Shown here one piece after another: positions 8,814 to 17,865 of a DNA stretch of 60,749 bases; within the stretch, counting starts at the first letter, position 1; every line of letters starts with the position of its first letter. A program made the translations under genes and the position numbers. The notes beneath the pieces were generated by a model. The model ran no database searches and was not told the DNA's origin. It saw nothing but the letters and a program-made list of their open reading frames with translations. The stretch is from Acetobacter thailandicus (lineage in GTDB: Bacteria > Pseudomonadota > Alphaproteobacteria > Acetobacterales > Acetobacteraceae): the NCBI RefSeq assembly GCF_011516655.1, contig NZ_WOSV01000010.1, positions 1 to 60,749 on the forward strand, written 5' to 3'.

Positions 8814-10592
8814 TCAGACGAGGGGAGCGCAGGCCTTCTCAAGCCATAAACGGGCTTCACCCTGCAGGCGGGGGCCAATCAGCCTGAGCACGCGGGCGTG
8901 GTAGGCATTGAGCCGTTCAGTGTCCTCTGCTCCCAGTGTTTTCAGGTCTGTCAGTGTGCGGTCAAATGGTACAAGTGTGAGTGTTTCAAACGACAGGAAG
9001 GGTTTCACGTTGTCGTTAGCCATGAAGGGCTGAGCCAGAATCAGCGTTTCAAGGCGTATGCCAAACGCACCGGTTTTATAATAACCAGGCTCGTTGGAGA
9101 GAATCATCCCTTCCTGAACAGCAATCGAGCCGGGCACTTTAGAGATGCGTACAGGCCCTTCATGCACAGAAAGAAAGCTGCCAACACCATGGCCGGTGCC
9201 ATGGTCGTAATCAAGTCCGGCCTGCCACAGGTCAAAACGGGCCAGCGTATCAAGCGCGTGACCGGCTGTACCGGCCGGAAAGCACACACGCCCCAGGCGG
9301 AGGTTCCCTTTAAGTACTCTGGTAAATGTTTCTTTAAGCTGCTGTGGCGGGGTGTCAGGGCCGATCCACACCGTGCGGGTGACGTCGGTTGTACCTTCGG
9401 GGTATTGCCCGCCGCTATCAATCAGATACACCTCATTTGCGTGCAGAGGGCGGTTGCTTTCTTTGGTGACGCGGTAATGAATGACAGCCCCGTTAGGCCC
9501 TGCACCAGAAATCGCATTAAAGGATTCCTCACAATACCCTTCCTCCTCAGCACGAAAAGAGTCGAGCTTTATTGCGGCTTCAAGTTCTGATGTGGTGTGT
9601 GCATGTTCATCCAGCCAGTGAAGGAAACGGCACAGAGCGGCACCATCTTTAAGGTGCGCTTCGCGCGCGCCTGCCTGTTCGGTGGCATTTTTCAGAGCTT
9701 TGGGAAGCAGGCATGGGTCAGAATTTTCTTTAATAACAGTATGATAATGCGTTAGTGTCTCTGCAAACCATACAGCGCTGGTTGCCGGGTCAACACTGAC
9801 TGTTTTTCCTTTAAGGGTAGCCAGCACCTGCTCCATCTGCTCAGGAGCATGAATACGAACGTCATCACCCAGCCAGGTCTTAACATCTTCTGGCAGTTTG
9901 CTGCGCTCAATAAACAGGTCAACGCTTGCATCTTTATGCAGCAGGGCAAAGGCCAGGATCACAGGTGTGCACGGAATATCACGCCCGCGAATATTCAGCA
10001 GCCAGGCGACAGAGGCAGAATCGCTGAGCACAACTGCATCAGCTCCGGTTGCGGTAAGTTTTTGAGCCAGTCTCGTGCGTTTGCTGAGAGAGGCCTCGCC
10101 AGCATAAACAAGTGGATGAACGGCAGCAGGACCAGCGGGGAAAGCTGGCCGGTCAGTCCATAAACGGTCGATCAGGTTGCCGCTGGTGGCAATAAATTCG
10201 AGATGTGAGCAGGCGGCTTTAATAGCGCTGAGTTCAGAGTGGCTGATAGTGCGGGCATCATAGCCGATACGCTGCCCGGCTGAGGTATTCTGTGCCAGCC
10301 AGAGTGAGGGGGGTGTTTCGTAAATATGGTTACACTGCCAGCTGGCCTGATCAACCTGCTGATCCATTTGCGTAATATAACGTCCGTCAGAAAAGACAGA
10401 GGCTGCTGAGTTCAGGGCAATCGCCAGGCCGGCACTGCCGGTAAAGCCTGTTGCCCATGCCAGACGTTCTGCGCAGGCGGGAATGTATTCTCCCAGAAAC
10501 TCATCACTGTGCGGAATGATAAGTCCGTCAAGCTGCTCCTGTTTAAGAAGGGTACGGAGGGCGGCAAGACGGCTGGCAGACGTGGAAGGCAT
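8814..10592 (-). CDS. pepP: Xaa-Pro aminopeptidase (M24B, aminopeptidase P type)
   Basis: A 592-residue, three-domain aminopeptidase P that removes an N-terminal residue preceding proline. Two creatinase-like N-terminal domains (residues ~1-130 and ~160-310) lead to a pita-bread catalytic domain. The dinuclear metal ligands are visible: DSGGQYPEGTTDVTRT supplies two aspartates, HGTGHGVGSFLSVHEGP the histidine, ILSNEPGYY one glutamate and IRLETL the last. The ~590-residue, three-domain form is the long aminopeptidase P type rather than the ~440-residue E. coli PepP, so the symbol is approximate. The signal-less N-terminus suggests a cytoplasmic enzyme. Confidence 0.92.
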   Translation of the reverse strand: MPSTSASRLAALRTLLKQEQLDGLIIPHSDEFLGEYIPACAERLAWATGFTGSAGLAIALNSAASVFSDGRYITQMDQQVDQASWQCNHIYETPPSLWLAQNTSAGQRIGYDARTISHSELSAIKAACSHLEFIATSGNLIDRLWTDRPAFPAGPAAVHPLVYAGEASLSKRTRLAQKLTATGADAVVLSDSASVAWLLNIRGRDIPCTPVILAFALLHKDASVDLFIERSKLPEDVKTWLGDDVRIHAPEQMEQVLATLKGKTVSVDPATSAVWFAETLTHYHTVIKENSDPCLLPKALKNATEQAGAREAHLKDGAALCRFLHWLDEHAHTTSELEAAIKLDSFRAEEEGYCEESFNAISGAGPNGAVIHYRVTKESNRPLHANEVYLIDSGGQYPEGTTDVTRTVWIGPDTPPQQLKETFTRVLKGNLRLGRVCFPAGTAGHALDTLARFDLWQAGLDYDHGTGHGVGSFLSVHEGPVRISKVPGSIAVQEGMILSNEPGYYKTGAFGIRLETLILAQPFMANDNVKPFLSFETLTLVPFDRTLTDLKTLGAEDTERLNAYHARVLRLIGPRLQGEARLWLEKACAPLV

Positions 10593-10678
10593 AAAAGAGA
10601 CCTCATAGTGAAAACAACAGATCAGAAAACAGGCAAGCTCCCATACTCAGGGGAGTATGAGAGCAGGTTATCAGATAA

Positions 10679-11599
10679 TCATGATTTATGTGCGGGCAGG
10701 GCGAACGGCTTGCGCAGTACCAGAGTGGCCCAGTCACCTTCTGCAAAGGTTTTTTCTAAAACCAGCCCCTGACGGCGGTGAGCGCTTAGTACCATAGGAA
10801 TCTGGGTGCGTAGCAGGCCTGCAAGAATGGCAGTGCCGCCAGGTGCCAGGTTGATCGCCATGTCTTTGGCCATCAGGCAAAGAGGGCGTGCCAGAATATT
10901 GGCAAAGACAAGGTCATAAGGTGCCTGATGGCGAATTTCAGGGGTGCGCCAGCCATTGCCCAGCCGGCATGTCAGGGCATGTGCCAGCCTGTTGCGTGCG
11001 GCGTTGGACGCTGAAACCCGAACAGACCAGGGCTCGATATCTACAGCGAGAACTTTACGGTGCAGCAGGGCCGCTGCAGCCATGGCCAGAATGCCCGAAC
11101 CACACCCCAGATCGAGGATGCGGCGCGGTTTGCGGTAAGCCATCCATTCAAGGGCACGCAGGCAGCCACGGGTTGAGCCATGTTCGCCCGAGCCGAAGGC
11201 CACACCGGCATCAAGTGTCAGCACGATACGGGTTTTATCAGGGGTGTCAGGCAGGTGTGTGCCACGAATAACGAAACGTTGCCCGACCTGTTGTTCGGGG
11301 AAAGATTCATAGGTGCGGGCAAGCCAGCCTTCAGCCTCAGTCGCTTCGCGGTGCAGAGGGGCGTCAACAGAGCTTATCAGACTGGCCAGGGCCAGAGCCG
11401 CAGCAAGTTCATCATCGCGATGCCCTGCATCTTTAACACCCTCAACACGCCATAGAGTGCCCTCAGGGTTAGCTTCAAACAGGCCAACTGTGGTGCATAC
11501 GGTGCCTATGGCGTTTTCGTAGGCCTCGACAGCACTCTCCGGAATGGTGACCGAGACCGTTTCAAGAGCCGTAGCGTGTCTGCGGGAGGGAGCGGTCAT
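10679..11599 (-). CDS. prmA: Ribosomal protein L11 methyltransferase
   Basis: A 306-residue SAM-dependent methyltransferase that methylates ribosomal protein L11. The family hallmark GVAFGSGEHGSTRGCL lies just before the SAM-binding motif ILDLGCGSGILAMAAA, and LVFANILARPL corresponds to the N-[IL]-L-A motif of PrmA. The start overlaps the helicase stop by one base (TGATG), so the two genes are translationally coupled in the order helicase then prmA. Nothing unusual is visible apart from Ser-Gly-Glu-His in place of the more frequent Thr-Gly-Glu-His. Confidence 0.9.
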   Translation of the reverse strand: MTAPSRRHATALETVSVTIPESAVEAYENAIGTVCTTVGLFEANPEGTLWRVEGVKDAGHRDDELAAALALASLISSVDAPLHREATEAEGWLARTYESFPEQQVGQRFVIRGTHLPDTPDKTRIVLTLDAGVAFGSGEHGSTRGCLRALEWMAYRKPRRILDLGCGSGILAMAAAALLHRKVLAVDIEPWSVRVSASNAARNRLAHALTCRLGNGWRTPEIRHQAPYDLVFANILARPLCLMAKDMAINLAPGGTAILAGLLRTQIPMVLSAHRRQGLVLEKTFAEGDWATLVLRKPFALPAHKS

Positions 11600-13833
11600 C
11601 AGATTTTCTTTACAAAAGAGGAAAGGAGACGCTTTGTCTGGCCATTTTCAAAAACAATTTCAAGATGGGTGTGCTCTACATTCAGCACGATGCCATTGCC
11701 AAAGCGGGGGTGGGTGACCTGTTCACCAGGCTGGAAAGAAGGACCTCCGGAGGGGGCGGAGAAGGAACCCTGTCTGTGGCCATTATTCATAATACCCTGA
11801 CTGAAAAGCGATTCATCACGCAGGCTTTTCTGGCGTGGTATACCGTCATTTTTGCGGGTAACGTGCTCTTCAGGCAGTTCATCAAGAAAGCGGCTGGGCA
11901 TGGATGGCTGCCAGCCTGTATAGGTGCGGCGCCGACCGGCATGGTAAATCAGGGCATGCAGGCGTGCGCGGGTAATGCCCACATAGGCAAGGCGGCGTTC
12001 TTCTTCCAGGCCTTTCTGTCCACCGTCATCCAGAGTGCGCTGCGAGGGGAAAACCCCTTCCTCCCATCCTGGCAGGAAGACAATATCAAATTCCAGGCCT
12101 TTAGCACCGTGCAGTGTCATAAGAGAGAGTTTGGCTTCACTGGCGGTTTTGTCATCGTGCTCCATAACCAGAGCAATATGCTCAAGAAACTCCCCTAACG
12201 TGCCAAAATCTGTCAGAGCACGCACCAGCTCCTTCAGATTCTCCAGCCTCCCTGGTGCTTCGGGTGAGCGGTCATTACGCCACATATCGAGGTAGCCACT
12301 GGCCTCAAGCAGATACTCGGCGGCTTGTACGTGCCCTTCGCGCTGAAGGAGGCTTTGCGTGCTGAGTAGTGCGCTGACAAAGCTGTTAAGGTGTTCTGCA
12401 ATTTTTCCTTTCAGCTCTCCGCGGCTTAACATCATCTCCGTGCCGGCAAATAAAGGGACCTGTTCGCTGCGTGAGGCTGTATGAAGTTTTTGCAGGCTTG
12501 CCGGGCCAATGCCACGTTTTGGTACGTTGATAATACGTTCAAATGCCAGGTTATCTGCCGGGTTATGTAACAGGCGCAGGTAAGCCAGAGCATCACGAAT
12601 TTCAGCCCGTTCATAAAAACGGGTGCCGCCGATAATACGATAGGGCAGCCCTGTCTGCATCAGTCGTTCTTCAAAGGCGCGTGTCTGAAAGCCTGCCCGT
12701 ACCAGAATGGCCATTTCGGCCAGCGAATGGCCTTGTCTGTGCAGGGAATTAGCCTCTGTGCAGATAGCCAGAGCCTCGATCTCAGAGTCTTCCACTCCGG
12801 TCACAACAACCTTTGCCGCAGGCTGGTTGTCATCGCGACCTGTGCGCAGTGTTTTGCCCAGGCGCTCTGTATTATGGGCAATAAGCCCTGCGGCTGCTCC
12901 GAGAATATGCCGGGTGGAGCGGTAGTTGCGCTCAAGACGTACAACCTGAGCTCCGGGGAAGTCCTGCTCAAAGCGGAGAATATTGGCTATTTCTGCACCG
13001 CGCCACGAATATATTGACTGGTCGTCGTCGCCTACACAGCAAATGTTAGAGACTTCACCCTGTCTGCGTGCCAGCAGGCGCAGCCAGAGGTACTGAACCG
13101 TGTTTGTATCCTGATACTCGTCGACGAGTATATAGCGAAACAGGCGCTGATAATGTGCCAGTATCTCAGGGTGAGTGCGCAGCATTTCTGTGACATGCAG
13201 CATCAGGTCGCCAAAATCACAGGCATCAAGTTCGCGCAGGCGGGTCTGATAAGCGGCATAAATGGCCCGGGCATGTCCGGCTGCAAAATCGCAGTCCTCT
13301 GCATCCGTCACAGCGGAGGGCGTCAGGCCACGATCTTTCCAGCGCTGTATAACTCCCATCAGACCAGGGGCCGGCCAGCGTTTGGTGTCAATGTGCCATG
13401 GCTCCATCACCTGTCTGAGAAGGCGGAGCTGATCGTCTGTATCGAGAATGGTAAAATTATGTGTCAGGCCAGCGCATTCGGGGTGCTGGCGTAGCATACG
13501 GGTGCACAATGCATGGAATGTGCCCAGCCAGAGTCGTTCTGTTTCGGTACCTAAAATGGCATTAACGCGCTCGCGCATTTCGCGGGAGGCTTTGTTTGTA
13601 AAGGTGACCGCCAGAATCTGCCACGGCTTAGCTCGCCCGGTCAGCAGAATATGTGCGAAGCGTGTTGTCAGTACACGTGTTTTTCCGGTCCCGGCACCAG
13701 CAAGAACAAGAAGCGGGCCATCAGTTGTTTCAATGGCATTGCGCTGTTCTGTATTGAGGTGTGATAAATAATCTTTATTTTCTTCTGTATTTTCAGAAGA
13801 ATAAGGGGGAGGAGAATACTCTGAAATTGTCAT
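11599..13833 (-). CDS. uvrD: UvrD/PcrA-type 3'-5' DNA helicase
   Basis: A 744-residue superfamily 1A helicase used in nucleotide excision and mismatch repair. Motifs in order: LNTEQRNAIETTDGPLLVLA (Q motif), GAGTGKTRVLTTR (Walker A), VTFTNKASREMRERV (Ia), ILVDEYQDTN (Walker B), VGDDDQSIYSWRGA (III), LERNYRSTRHIL (IV), LMTLHGAKGLEFDIVFLPGWEEGVFP (V; cited in part) and EERRLAYVGITRAR (VI). The C-terminal FQPGEQVTHPRFGNGIVL is the Tudor-like tail found in PcrA/UvrD, which contacts RNA polymerase in those proteins. It is divergent from the RadC-like pair across 112 bases. Confidence 0.93.
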   Translation of the reverse strand: MTISEYSPPPYSSENTEENKDYLSHLNTEQRNAIETTDGPLLVLAGAGTGKTRVLTTRFAHILLTGRAKPWQILAVTFTNKASREMRERVNAILGTETERLWLGTFHALCTRMLRQHPECAGLTHNFTILDTDDQLRLLRQVMEPWHIDTKRWPAPGLMGVIQRWKDRGLTPSAVTDAEDCDFAAGHARAIYAAYQTRLRELDACDFGDLMLHVTEMLRTHPEILAHYQRLFRYILVDEYQDTNTVQYLWLRLLARRQGEVSNICCVGDDDQSIYSWRGAEIANILRFEQDFPGAQVVRLERNYRSTRHILGAAAGLIAHNTERLGKTLRTGRDDNQPAAKVVVTGVEDSEIEALAICTEANSLHRQGHSLAEMAILVRAGFQTRAFEERLMQTGLPYRIIGGTRFYERAEIRDALAYLRLLHNPADNLAFERIINVPKRGIGPASLQKLHTASRSEQVPLFAGTEMMLSRGELKGKIAEHLNSFVSALLSTQSLLQREGHVQAAEYLLEASGYLDMWRNDRSPEAPGRLENLKELVRALTDFGTLGEFLEHIALVMEHDDKTASEAKLSLMTLHGAKGLEFDIVFLPGWEEGVFPSQRTLDDGGQKGLEEERRLAYVGITRARLHALIYHAGRRRTYTGWQPSMPSRFLDELPEEHVTRKNDGIPRQKSLRDESLFSQGIMNNGHRQGSFSAPSGGPSFQPGEQVTHPRFGNGIVLNVEHTHLEIVFENGQTKRLLSSFVKKI

Positions 13834-13945
13834 TTCTCCTGTTCTATATTAATAATCACTCTAAAGAGTAGTGGGTGGATAAGGTATAAGAGTTTGCTTG
13901 TAAGGTCAAAGGCATACATCAAAAAGATATAGAAAGGGAGCTGAT

Positions 13946-14707
13946 TTGAGACAGGTTTTTGCCAGTACGGGGGGGGCTGGTCATCGTCAGCGCATGCGTG
14001 AGCGTGTTATGTCTCAGGGTGCTGGCACATTGCAGGATTATGAGGTGCTGGAGATGCTGCTTTTTCCTGGTGTGCCGAGGCGCGATACAAAGCCGCTGGC
14101 CAAGACCCTTATCAATGCCTTTGGTTCCTTGTCGGGTGTTTTGTCAGCCTCAGAAAAAGAGCTGCGCAGGCATGGCGCAGGCCCTGCGGCTTTGCGGCTT
14201 CTGGCTCTTATTCCAGTCCTGAATGAGCGTTTAAGTTTTTCTGATGGGAGAGCAGAACGCTTTGATATCAGTAACTGGGATGCACTGATAACCTATTGTA
14301 ATGTTACATTAGCGGGTCTGCCTGGCGGGCAGTTACATGCGCTTTTTCTTGATAGTAAAAATCAGATTCTGGTGGATGACATTATTGAAGAGGGAGGCGC
14401 TGCGGGCCTTACTTCTTCTGACCGGAGAGCTGCACTCGGGAGCCATGCAGCGTGCAGTATCGCTGTTGCGCTGCTGAGGCGTGCTCTGGCTTATCATGCG
14501 TCTGCATTGATTACGGTGCGACTTGCTTGTGACGATATATCCTCAGGCGTGCAGATGGAGAGGGAGAGGACGCTGATAGAAGAGCTGATGGCGGCGGCTC
14601 CGTTGTTATCAGTCGATTTCCATGATCATCTGGTTCAGGAAAAAAACGGCTGGCTGAGTTTTCGGTCGTGGAGGGAGAGTCTGGATTGTGAGAGCCAGGG
14701 GCTCTGA
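13946..14707 (+). CDS. RadC-family protein with degenerate JAMM motif
   Basis: A 253-residue protein aligning over its length with the RadC-family gene immediately downstream. It has the N-terminal helix-hairpin-helix-like part (DYEVLEMLLFPGVPRRDTKP, then FGSLSGVLSASEKEL) and the MPN/JAB core with LHALFLDSKNQILVDD. Where active RadC proteins have HNHPSG...D, this one reads ITVRLACDDISSG (residues ~189-201), so both metal-binding histidines are gone. The ending VDFHDHLV still matches the LDHIIV strand. The start is TTG at 13946, with GGGAG seven bases before it. It overlaps the next start (TGATG). It is probably a non-catalytic partner of its neighbour; RadC function itself is not settled. Confidence 0.8.
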   Translation: MRQVFASTGGAGHRQRMRERVMSQGAGTLQDYEVLEMLLFPGVPRRDTKPLAKTLINAFGSLSGVLSASEKELRRHGAGPAALRLLALIPVLNERLSFSDGRAERFDISNWDALITYCNVTLAGLPGGQLHALFLDSKNQILVDDIIEEGGAAGLTSSDRRAALGSHAACSIAVALLRRALAYHASALITVRLACDDISSGVQMERERTLIEELMAAAPLLSVDFHDHLVQEKNGWLSFRSWRESLDCESQGL

Positions 14708-15438
14708 TGATGGAGAAAAAAATAAAAAACAGGGTAAAAGACAAATTTAGCAGAGAAGGGCATTATCCATTACGACCGGCAGCTGAAAGAGAGGCTGACT
14801 ATCAGAGTTTTGCAGCTGCTGGTGGAAAGATTGATGATGCTCAGTTACTTCAAGCTTTTTTAAGAGCGATTGCTCCTGATTTACATGATAGCGAAAAGAT
14901 AGTCGTAAGCCTGATGGCTCGTTTTGGTTCTCTTGTCGCAATACTGAGTGCATCAGCTGAAGAGTTGTCAGAAGAGCTGAAAAAGCACACTTCACTGATC
15001 GTTTATTTTCAGCTGATCAGAGAGGCTGTACTGCGATCTCATTTATTTCATCTGAAAAAAGAAGGAATACGACACAATACCAGATGGCTGTATGCTTACC
15101 TCCGTGTGATGTTATCACAGGAAGGGAGAGAGCAGGCCCGTGTTTTATTCTTTGATTCGGCGAAATGTTTGCTTGCCGAAAAACTTATGGGACAGGGTAC
15201 GGTAGATACGGCCCCTATTTATCCCAGAGAGGTCGTGCATGCAGCGGTAAACTGCAAAGCACAGTTTCTGGTGCTGTCGCATAATCACCCGAGTGGAGAT
15301 CCTTCTCCTTCTTCAGATGACCTTGCGTTAACGCGCCATATTCAGGACGCCGCGCGTCTGATGAATATTACTGTGCTTGACCACATTATTGTCGGTCAGA
15401 ACAGCTTCTTCAGTTTTTGTGATGAAGGGCTGCTCTGA
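14707..15438 (+). CDS. radC: RadC-family JAB-domain protein, intact metal motif
   Basis: A 243-residue protein with the complete JAMM signature in the C-terminal MPN domain: VLSHNHPSGDPSPSSDD with His192, His194, Ser196 and Asp205, then LDHIIVGQNSFFSF and EEGLL-like CDEGLL. The N-terminal half (DAQLLQAFLRAIAP, FGSLVAILSASAEELSEEL) is the helical domain of RadC. JAMM proteins of other families are metallopeptidases; a repair role for RadC was retracted historically and its activity is unclear. The gene begins at ATG 14707 or 14710, overlapping the stop of the degenerate paralogue, so the two are expected to be made together. Confidence 0.85.
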   Translation: MMEKKIKNRVKDKFSREGHYPLRPAAEREADYQSFAAAGGKIDDAQLLQAFLRAIAPDLHDSEKIVVSLMARFGSLVAILSASAEELSEELKKHTSLIVYFQLIREAVLRSHLFHLKKEGIRHNTRWLYAYLRVMLSQEGREQARVLFFDSAKCLLAEKLMGQGTVDTAPIYPREVVHAAVNCKAQFLVLSHNHPSGDPSPSSDDLALTRHIQDAARLMNITVLDHIIVGQNSFFSFCDEGLL

Positions 15439-15446
15439 CCATATAT

Positions 15447-16616
15447 TCAGGCTGAGTGTCTGGTAGCCGTTATGTCGGCAAGTGGGCCAAGTGCATCCTG
15501 CACACCAAATTCACCTGGCAGGCTGCCATAAGGGAACAGAATGTTGACATGCCCCATTTTACGCCCCGGGCGTGCCTCGGCCTTACCATAAAGATGAGGA
15601 AGTAAAGCAGGCGCTGCGATAATCTGAGGCCACAGGGCCATATCATCAGGGCCAACCAGATTTTTCATAACTGCATCAGAATGTCTGCGCGCGGGGGGAA
15701 GAGGCATGCCCGTAACAGCCCGAATATGCATATCAAACTGATCGGCCGGGCAGGCATCCATAGTCCAGTGCCCTGAATTGTGAGGGCGTGGTGCAATTTC
15801 ATTAACCAGCAGATTTGCTTTATGGTCGAGAAACATTTCAACGCCGGTAATGCCTGTAAGATCAAGCTGTTCAGCTATCTGTGCAGCGAGTGCCTGTGCC
15901 TTATGTGCGACTTCTGCCGTGACAGGAGCCGGAGCCAGGGTCAGGTCAAGGATACCATTGACGTGGTGGTTCTGAGCCGGGTCAAAACAGCGAATGGTGC
16001 CGTCTGTGCCACGTACAACCATCACGCTGAGTTCGCAGGTAAAATTAACCATGCCCTCTGCCACCAGAGGGTGCGGCGATAATGTGCTGAGAGCGTTATC
16101 AAAGTCATCAGCACTGTAAATGCGGCACTGACCTTTGCCGTCATATCCCTCACGTGTGGTTTTCAGGATAAATGGAAAGCCAAGGGTCTCAGCAGCATTC
16201 TGCAATGAGGGCAGATCAGTAACAGAGCACCACGGGGCGACCGGAATACCAGCGTTAGTCAGGAATGTTTTTTCAGCAATACGATCCTGGCTGATACGTA
16301 AAATCTGTCCTGATGGCCTGACAGGGCGATGTTTTGAGAGAAAATCAAGCGCATCTGCGCTGATATTTTCAAATTCAAATGTGACAACATCGACTGACTG
16401 AACAAAATTGTTCAGGGCGTCAAAATCGTCATAAGCACCGATTGTAATACCGTGAGAAACCTGAGCTGCAGGGCCGTCTGCCTCCTGTGTCAGAATATGT
16501 GTTCTGAAACCCAGTTTTGCGGCAGCCATGGCTGACATACGCCCAAGCTGCCCTCCGCCGATAATGCCGATGATGGAATTAGGCGCAAGAGGGGCGTTTG
16601 TGATGTGAGAGGTCAT
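15447..16616 (-). CDS. purK: 5-(carboxyamino)imidazole ribonucleotide synthase
   Basis: A 389-residue ATP-grasp enzyme that carboxylates AIR to N5-CAIR in de novo purine synthesis. The N-terminal [20 protein letters not shown] is the PurK biotin-carboxylase-like fold; [15 protein letters not shown] (ATP-grasp lysine and Gly-rich loop) and [19 protein letters not shown] are diagnostic. It overlaps purE by four bases, so purE and purK are co-translated. It converges on radC with only eight bases between the stops and no clear terminator. Confidence 0.95.
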   Translation of the reverse strand: MTSHITNAPLAPNSIIGIIGGGQLGRMSAMAAAKLGFRTHILTQEADGPAAQVSHGITIGAYDDFDALNNFVQSVDVVTFEFENISADALDFLSKHRPVRPSGQILRISQDRIAEKTFLTNAGIPVAPWCSVTDLPSLQNAAETLGFPFILKTTREGYDGKGQCRIYSADDFDNALSTLSPHPLVAEGMVNFTCELSVMVVRGTDGTIRCFDPAQNHHVNGILDLTLAPAPVTAEVAHKAQALAAQIAEQLDLTGITGVEMFLDHKANLLVNEIAPRPHNSGHWTMDACPADQFDMHIRAVTGMPLPPARRHSDAVMKNLVGPDDMALWPQIIAAPALLPHLYGKAEARPGRKMGHVNILFPYGSLPGEFGVQDALGPLADITATRHSA

Positions 16617-17155
16617 TCGTTTTCGGTCACTGGAGCATTGGCAACAGAGGCAGTTTGCAGAGCACGCCAGGCGTCAAGGCGTGCGGCAAGAGCCGGGTCA
16701 TGTAAAGCAAGAACAGAAGTTGCAAGCAGGGCGGCATTTTTTGCGCCTGATGCACCGATAGCCAGGGTGCCGACAGGTACACCACCTGGCATCTGCACAA
16801 TGGAAAGAAGGCTGTCCATACCTTTGAGTGCGCGCGACTCAACCGGAACCCCCAGCACCGGCAGGCGTGTCCAGGCGGCACACATGCCGGGCAGATGCGC
16901 TGCACCGCCTGCACCGGCAATAATGACACTCAGGCCGCGGTCTGCGGCGCTTTTGGCATATTCTGCGAGTCGGTCAGGTGTGCGGTGCGCAGAAACGATC
17001 AGTGTTTCATGCGGAATTTCAAACTCTGTAAGAAGGAGGTCAGCATGACGCATGGTTTCCCAGTCTGACTGACTGCCCATAATAATGCCAACTTTGGGCT
17101 GGGTATTCTGGTCGATGACTGAAGCGGCTAAGGCGGTTTTTTCGTTCACGGTCAC
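16613..17155 (-). CDS. purE: N5-carboxyaminoimidazole ribonucleotide mutase
   Basis: A 180-residue class I PurE, converting N5-CAIR from PurK into CAIR. The signature [16 protein letters not shown] lies near the N-terminus, followed by [10 protein letters not shown] with the substrate histidine, and [12 protein letters not shown]. The start is the GTG at 17155. The usual order purE-purK is kept with an ATGA overlap. A YdcH-like gene lies 32 bases upstream on the same strand and may share the transcript. Confidence 0.95.
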   Translation of the reverse strand: MTVNEKTALAASVIDQNTQPKVGIIMGSQSDWETMRHADLLLTEFEIPHETLIVSAHRTPDRLAEYAKSAADRGLSVIIAGAGGAAHLPGMCAAWTRLPVLGVPVESRALKGMDSLLSIVQMPGGVPVGTLAIGASGAKNAALLATSVLALHDPALAARLDAWRALQTASVANAPVTENE

Positions 17156-17187
17156 AATCTGTCTGTCTCAGGCTATAGGAAATAAGA

Positions 17188-17394
17188 TCAGGCAATATCA
17201 TCAGGGATAAGCTGATTTTCAAGCCATGTAATTTTATCTCTCAGGAGAAGTTTACGTTTTTTCAGGCGTCCTGTCTGAAGCTGGTCGATAATGCCATCGC
17301 TGTGAAGAAGGCGGTTGATGATCGTGTCGAGGTCACGATGTTCGCTGCGTAACTCATGAAGCTGGCTCAGAAGAAAATTGCGGTCATTGAGCAT
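17188..17394 (-). CDS. YdcH-family (DUF465) small protein
   Basis: A 68-residue protein with the DUF465 pattern: an N-terminal HELRSEHRDLDTIINRL helix, then GRLKKRKLLLRDKITWLE, forming a predicted antiparallel coiled coil. The family is widespread in proteobacteria and its function is unknown. The gene precedes purE on the minus strand. A second member of the family is transcribed divergently 236 bases away (17631-17795). Confidence 0.75.
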   Translation of the reverse strand: MLNDRNFLLSQLHELRSEHRDLDTIINRLLHSDGIIDQLQTGRLKKRKLLLRDKITWLENQLIPDDIA

Positions 17395-17630
17395 AATACC
17401 GTGCCTCAGTCAGGATGAAGAAGGTCTGATTATGATCCGGAATATGAGCAGGGCGCCAGTTTTTTATGTAGTCTGATATCTGAAAAGCAGACCGGAATAA
17501 CGTGATATCAGTGCAAAAGTTATGAGGTCAGAGCATGCCTAGACGATTAAAAATTAAAAAAAACATATAAAAAAAATTTCTTTTTGCGCTACGCTTCCTA
17601 AACCACCTGTTAATAAGTTGGAGGTTGCTA

Positions 17631-17795
17631 ATGACTATTCTGTCCAGAATTGCGAATCTGAAATCGCGTCATTCACGCATCGATCAGCAGATTGAATCGG
17701 AGGATGGCCGTCCAAGGCCTGACCAGCGGGTTCTTACGACACTCAAACTTAAAAAACTACGCCTTAAAGAAGAAATAGAGAGACTTTCTTCCTGA
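17631..17795 (+). CDS. Small YdcH-like (DUF465) protein, 54 residues
   Basis: A short open frame beginning MTILSRIANLKSRHSRID and ending LKKLRLKEEIERLSS. The ATG at 17631 has GGAGG nine bases upstream (GGAGGTTGCTAATG). The helix-turn-helix hairpin with LKSRHSRIDQQIE and LKLKKLRLKEEIERL matches DUF465 proteins, and the divergent neighbour belongs to the same family. The upstream region is very AT-rich, consistent with a promoter, and a strong terminator follows at 17828. Function unknown. Confidence 0.75.
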   Translation: MTILSRIANLKSRHSRIDQQIESEDGRPRPDQRVLTTLKLKKLRLKEEIERLSS

Positions 17796-17827
17796 AGATT
17801 TTTTTATTTACTCCGCCTTAAAAGACG

Positions 17828-17865
17828 AATCGCTGGCCATTTTGATCTGGCCAGCGATTTTTTTA
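17828..17865. terminator. Bidirectional terminator between ydcH-like gene and trcR
   Basis: An 11-base perfect stem (AATCGCTGGCC at 17828-17838 with its complement at 17849-17859) is followed by a seven-base T-run. It overlaps the end of the converging trcR gene. Confidence 0.85.

Noticed and set aside
8898..9590. Open frame of 230 codons on the plus strand
   Set aside because: It is antisense to aminopeptidase P and arises from the codon bias of that gene.
11665..12198. Open frame of 177 codons on the plus strand
   Set aside because: It is antisense to the UvrD/PcrA helicase gene, whose motifs are all intact; the frame has no recognisable features.
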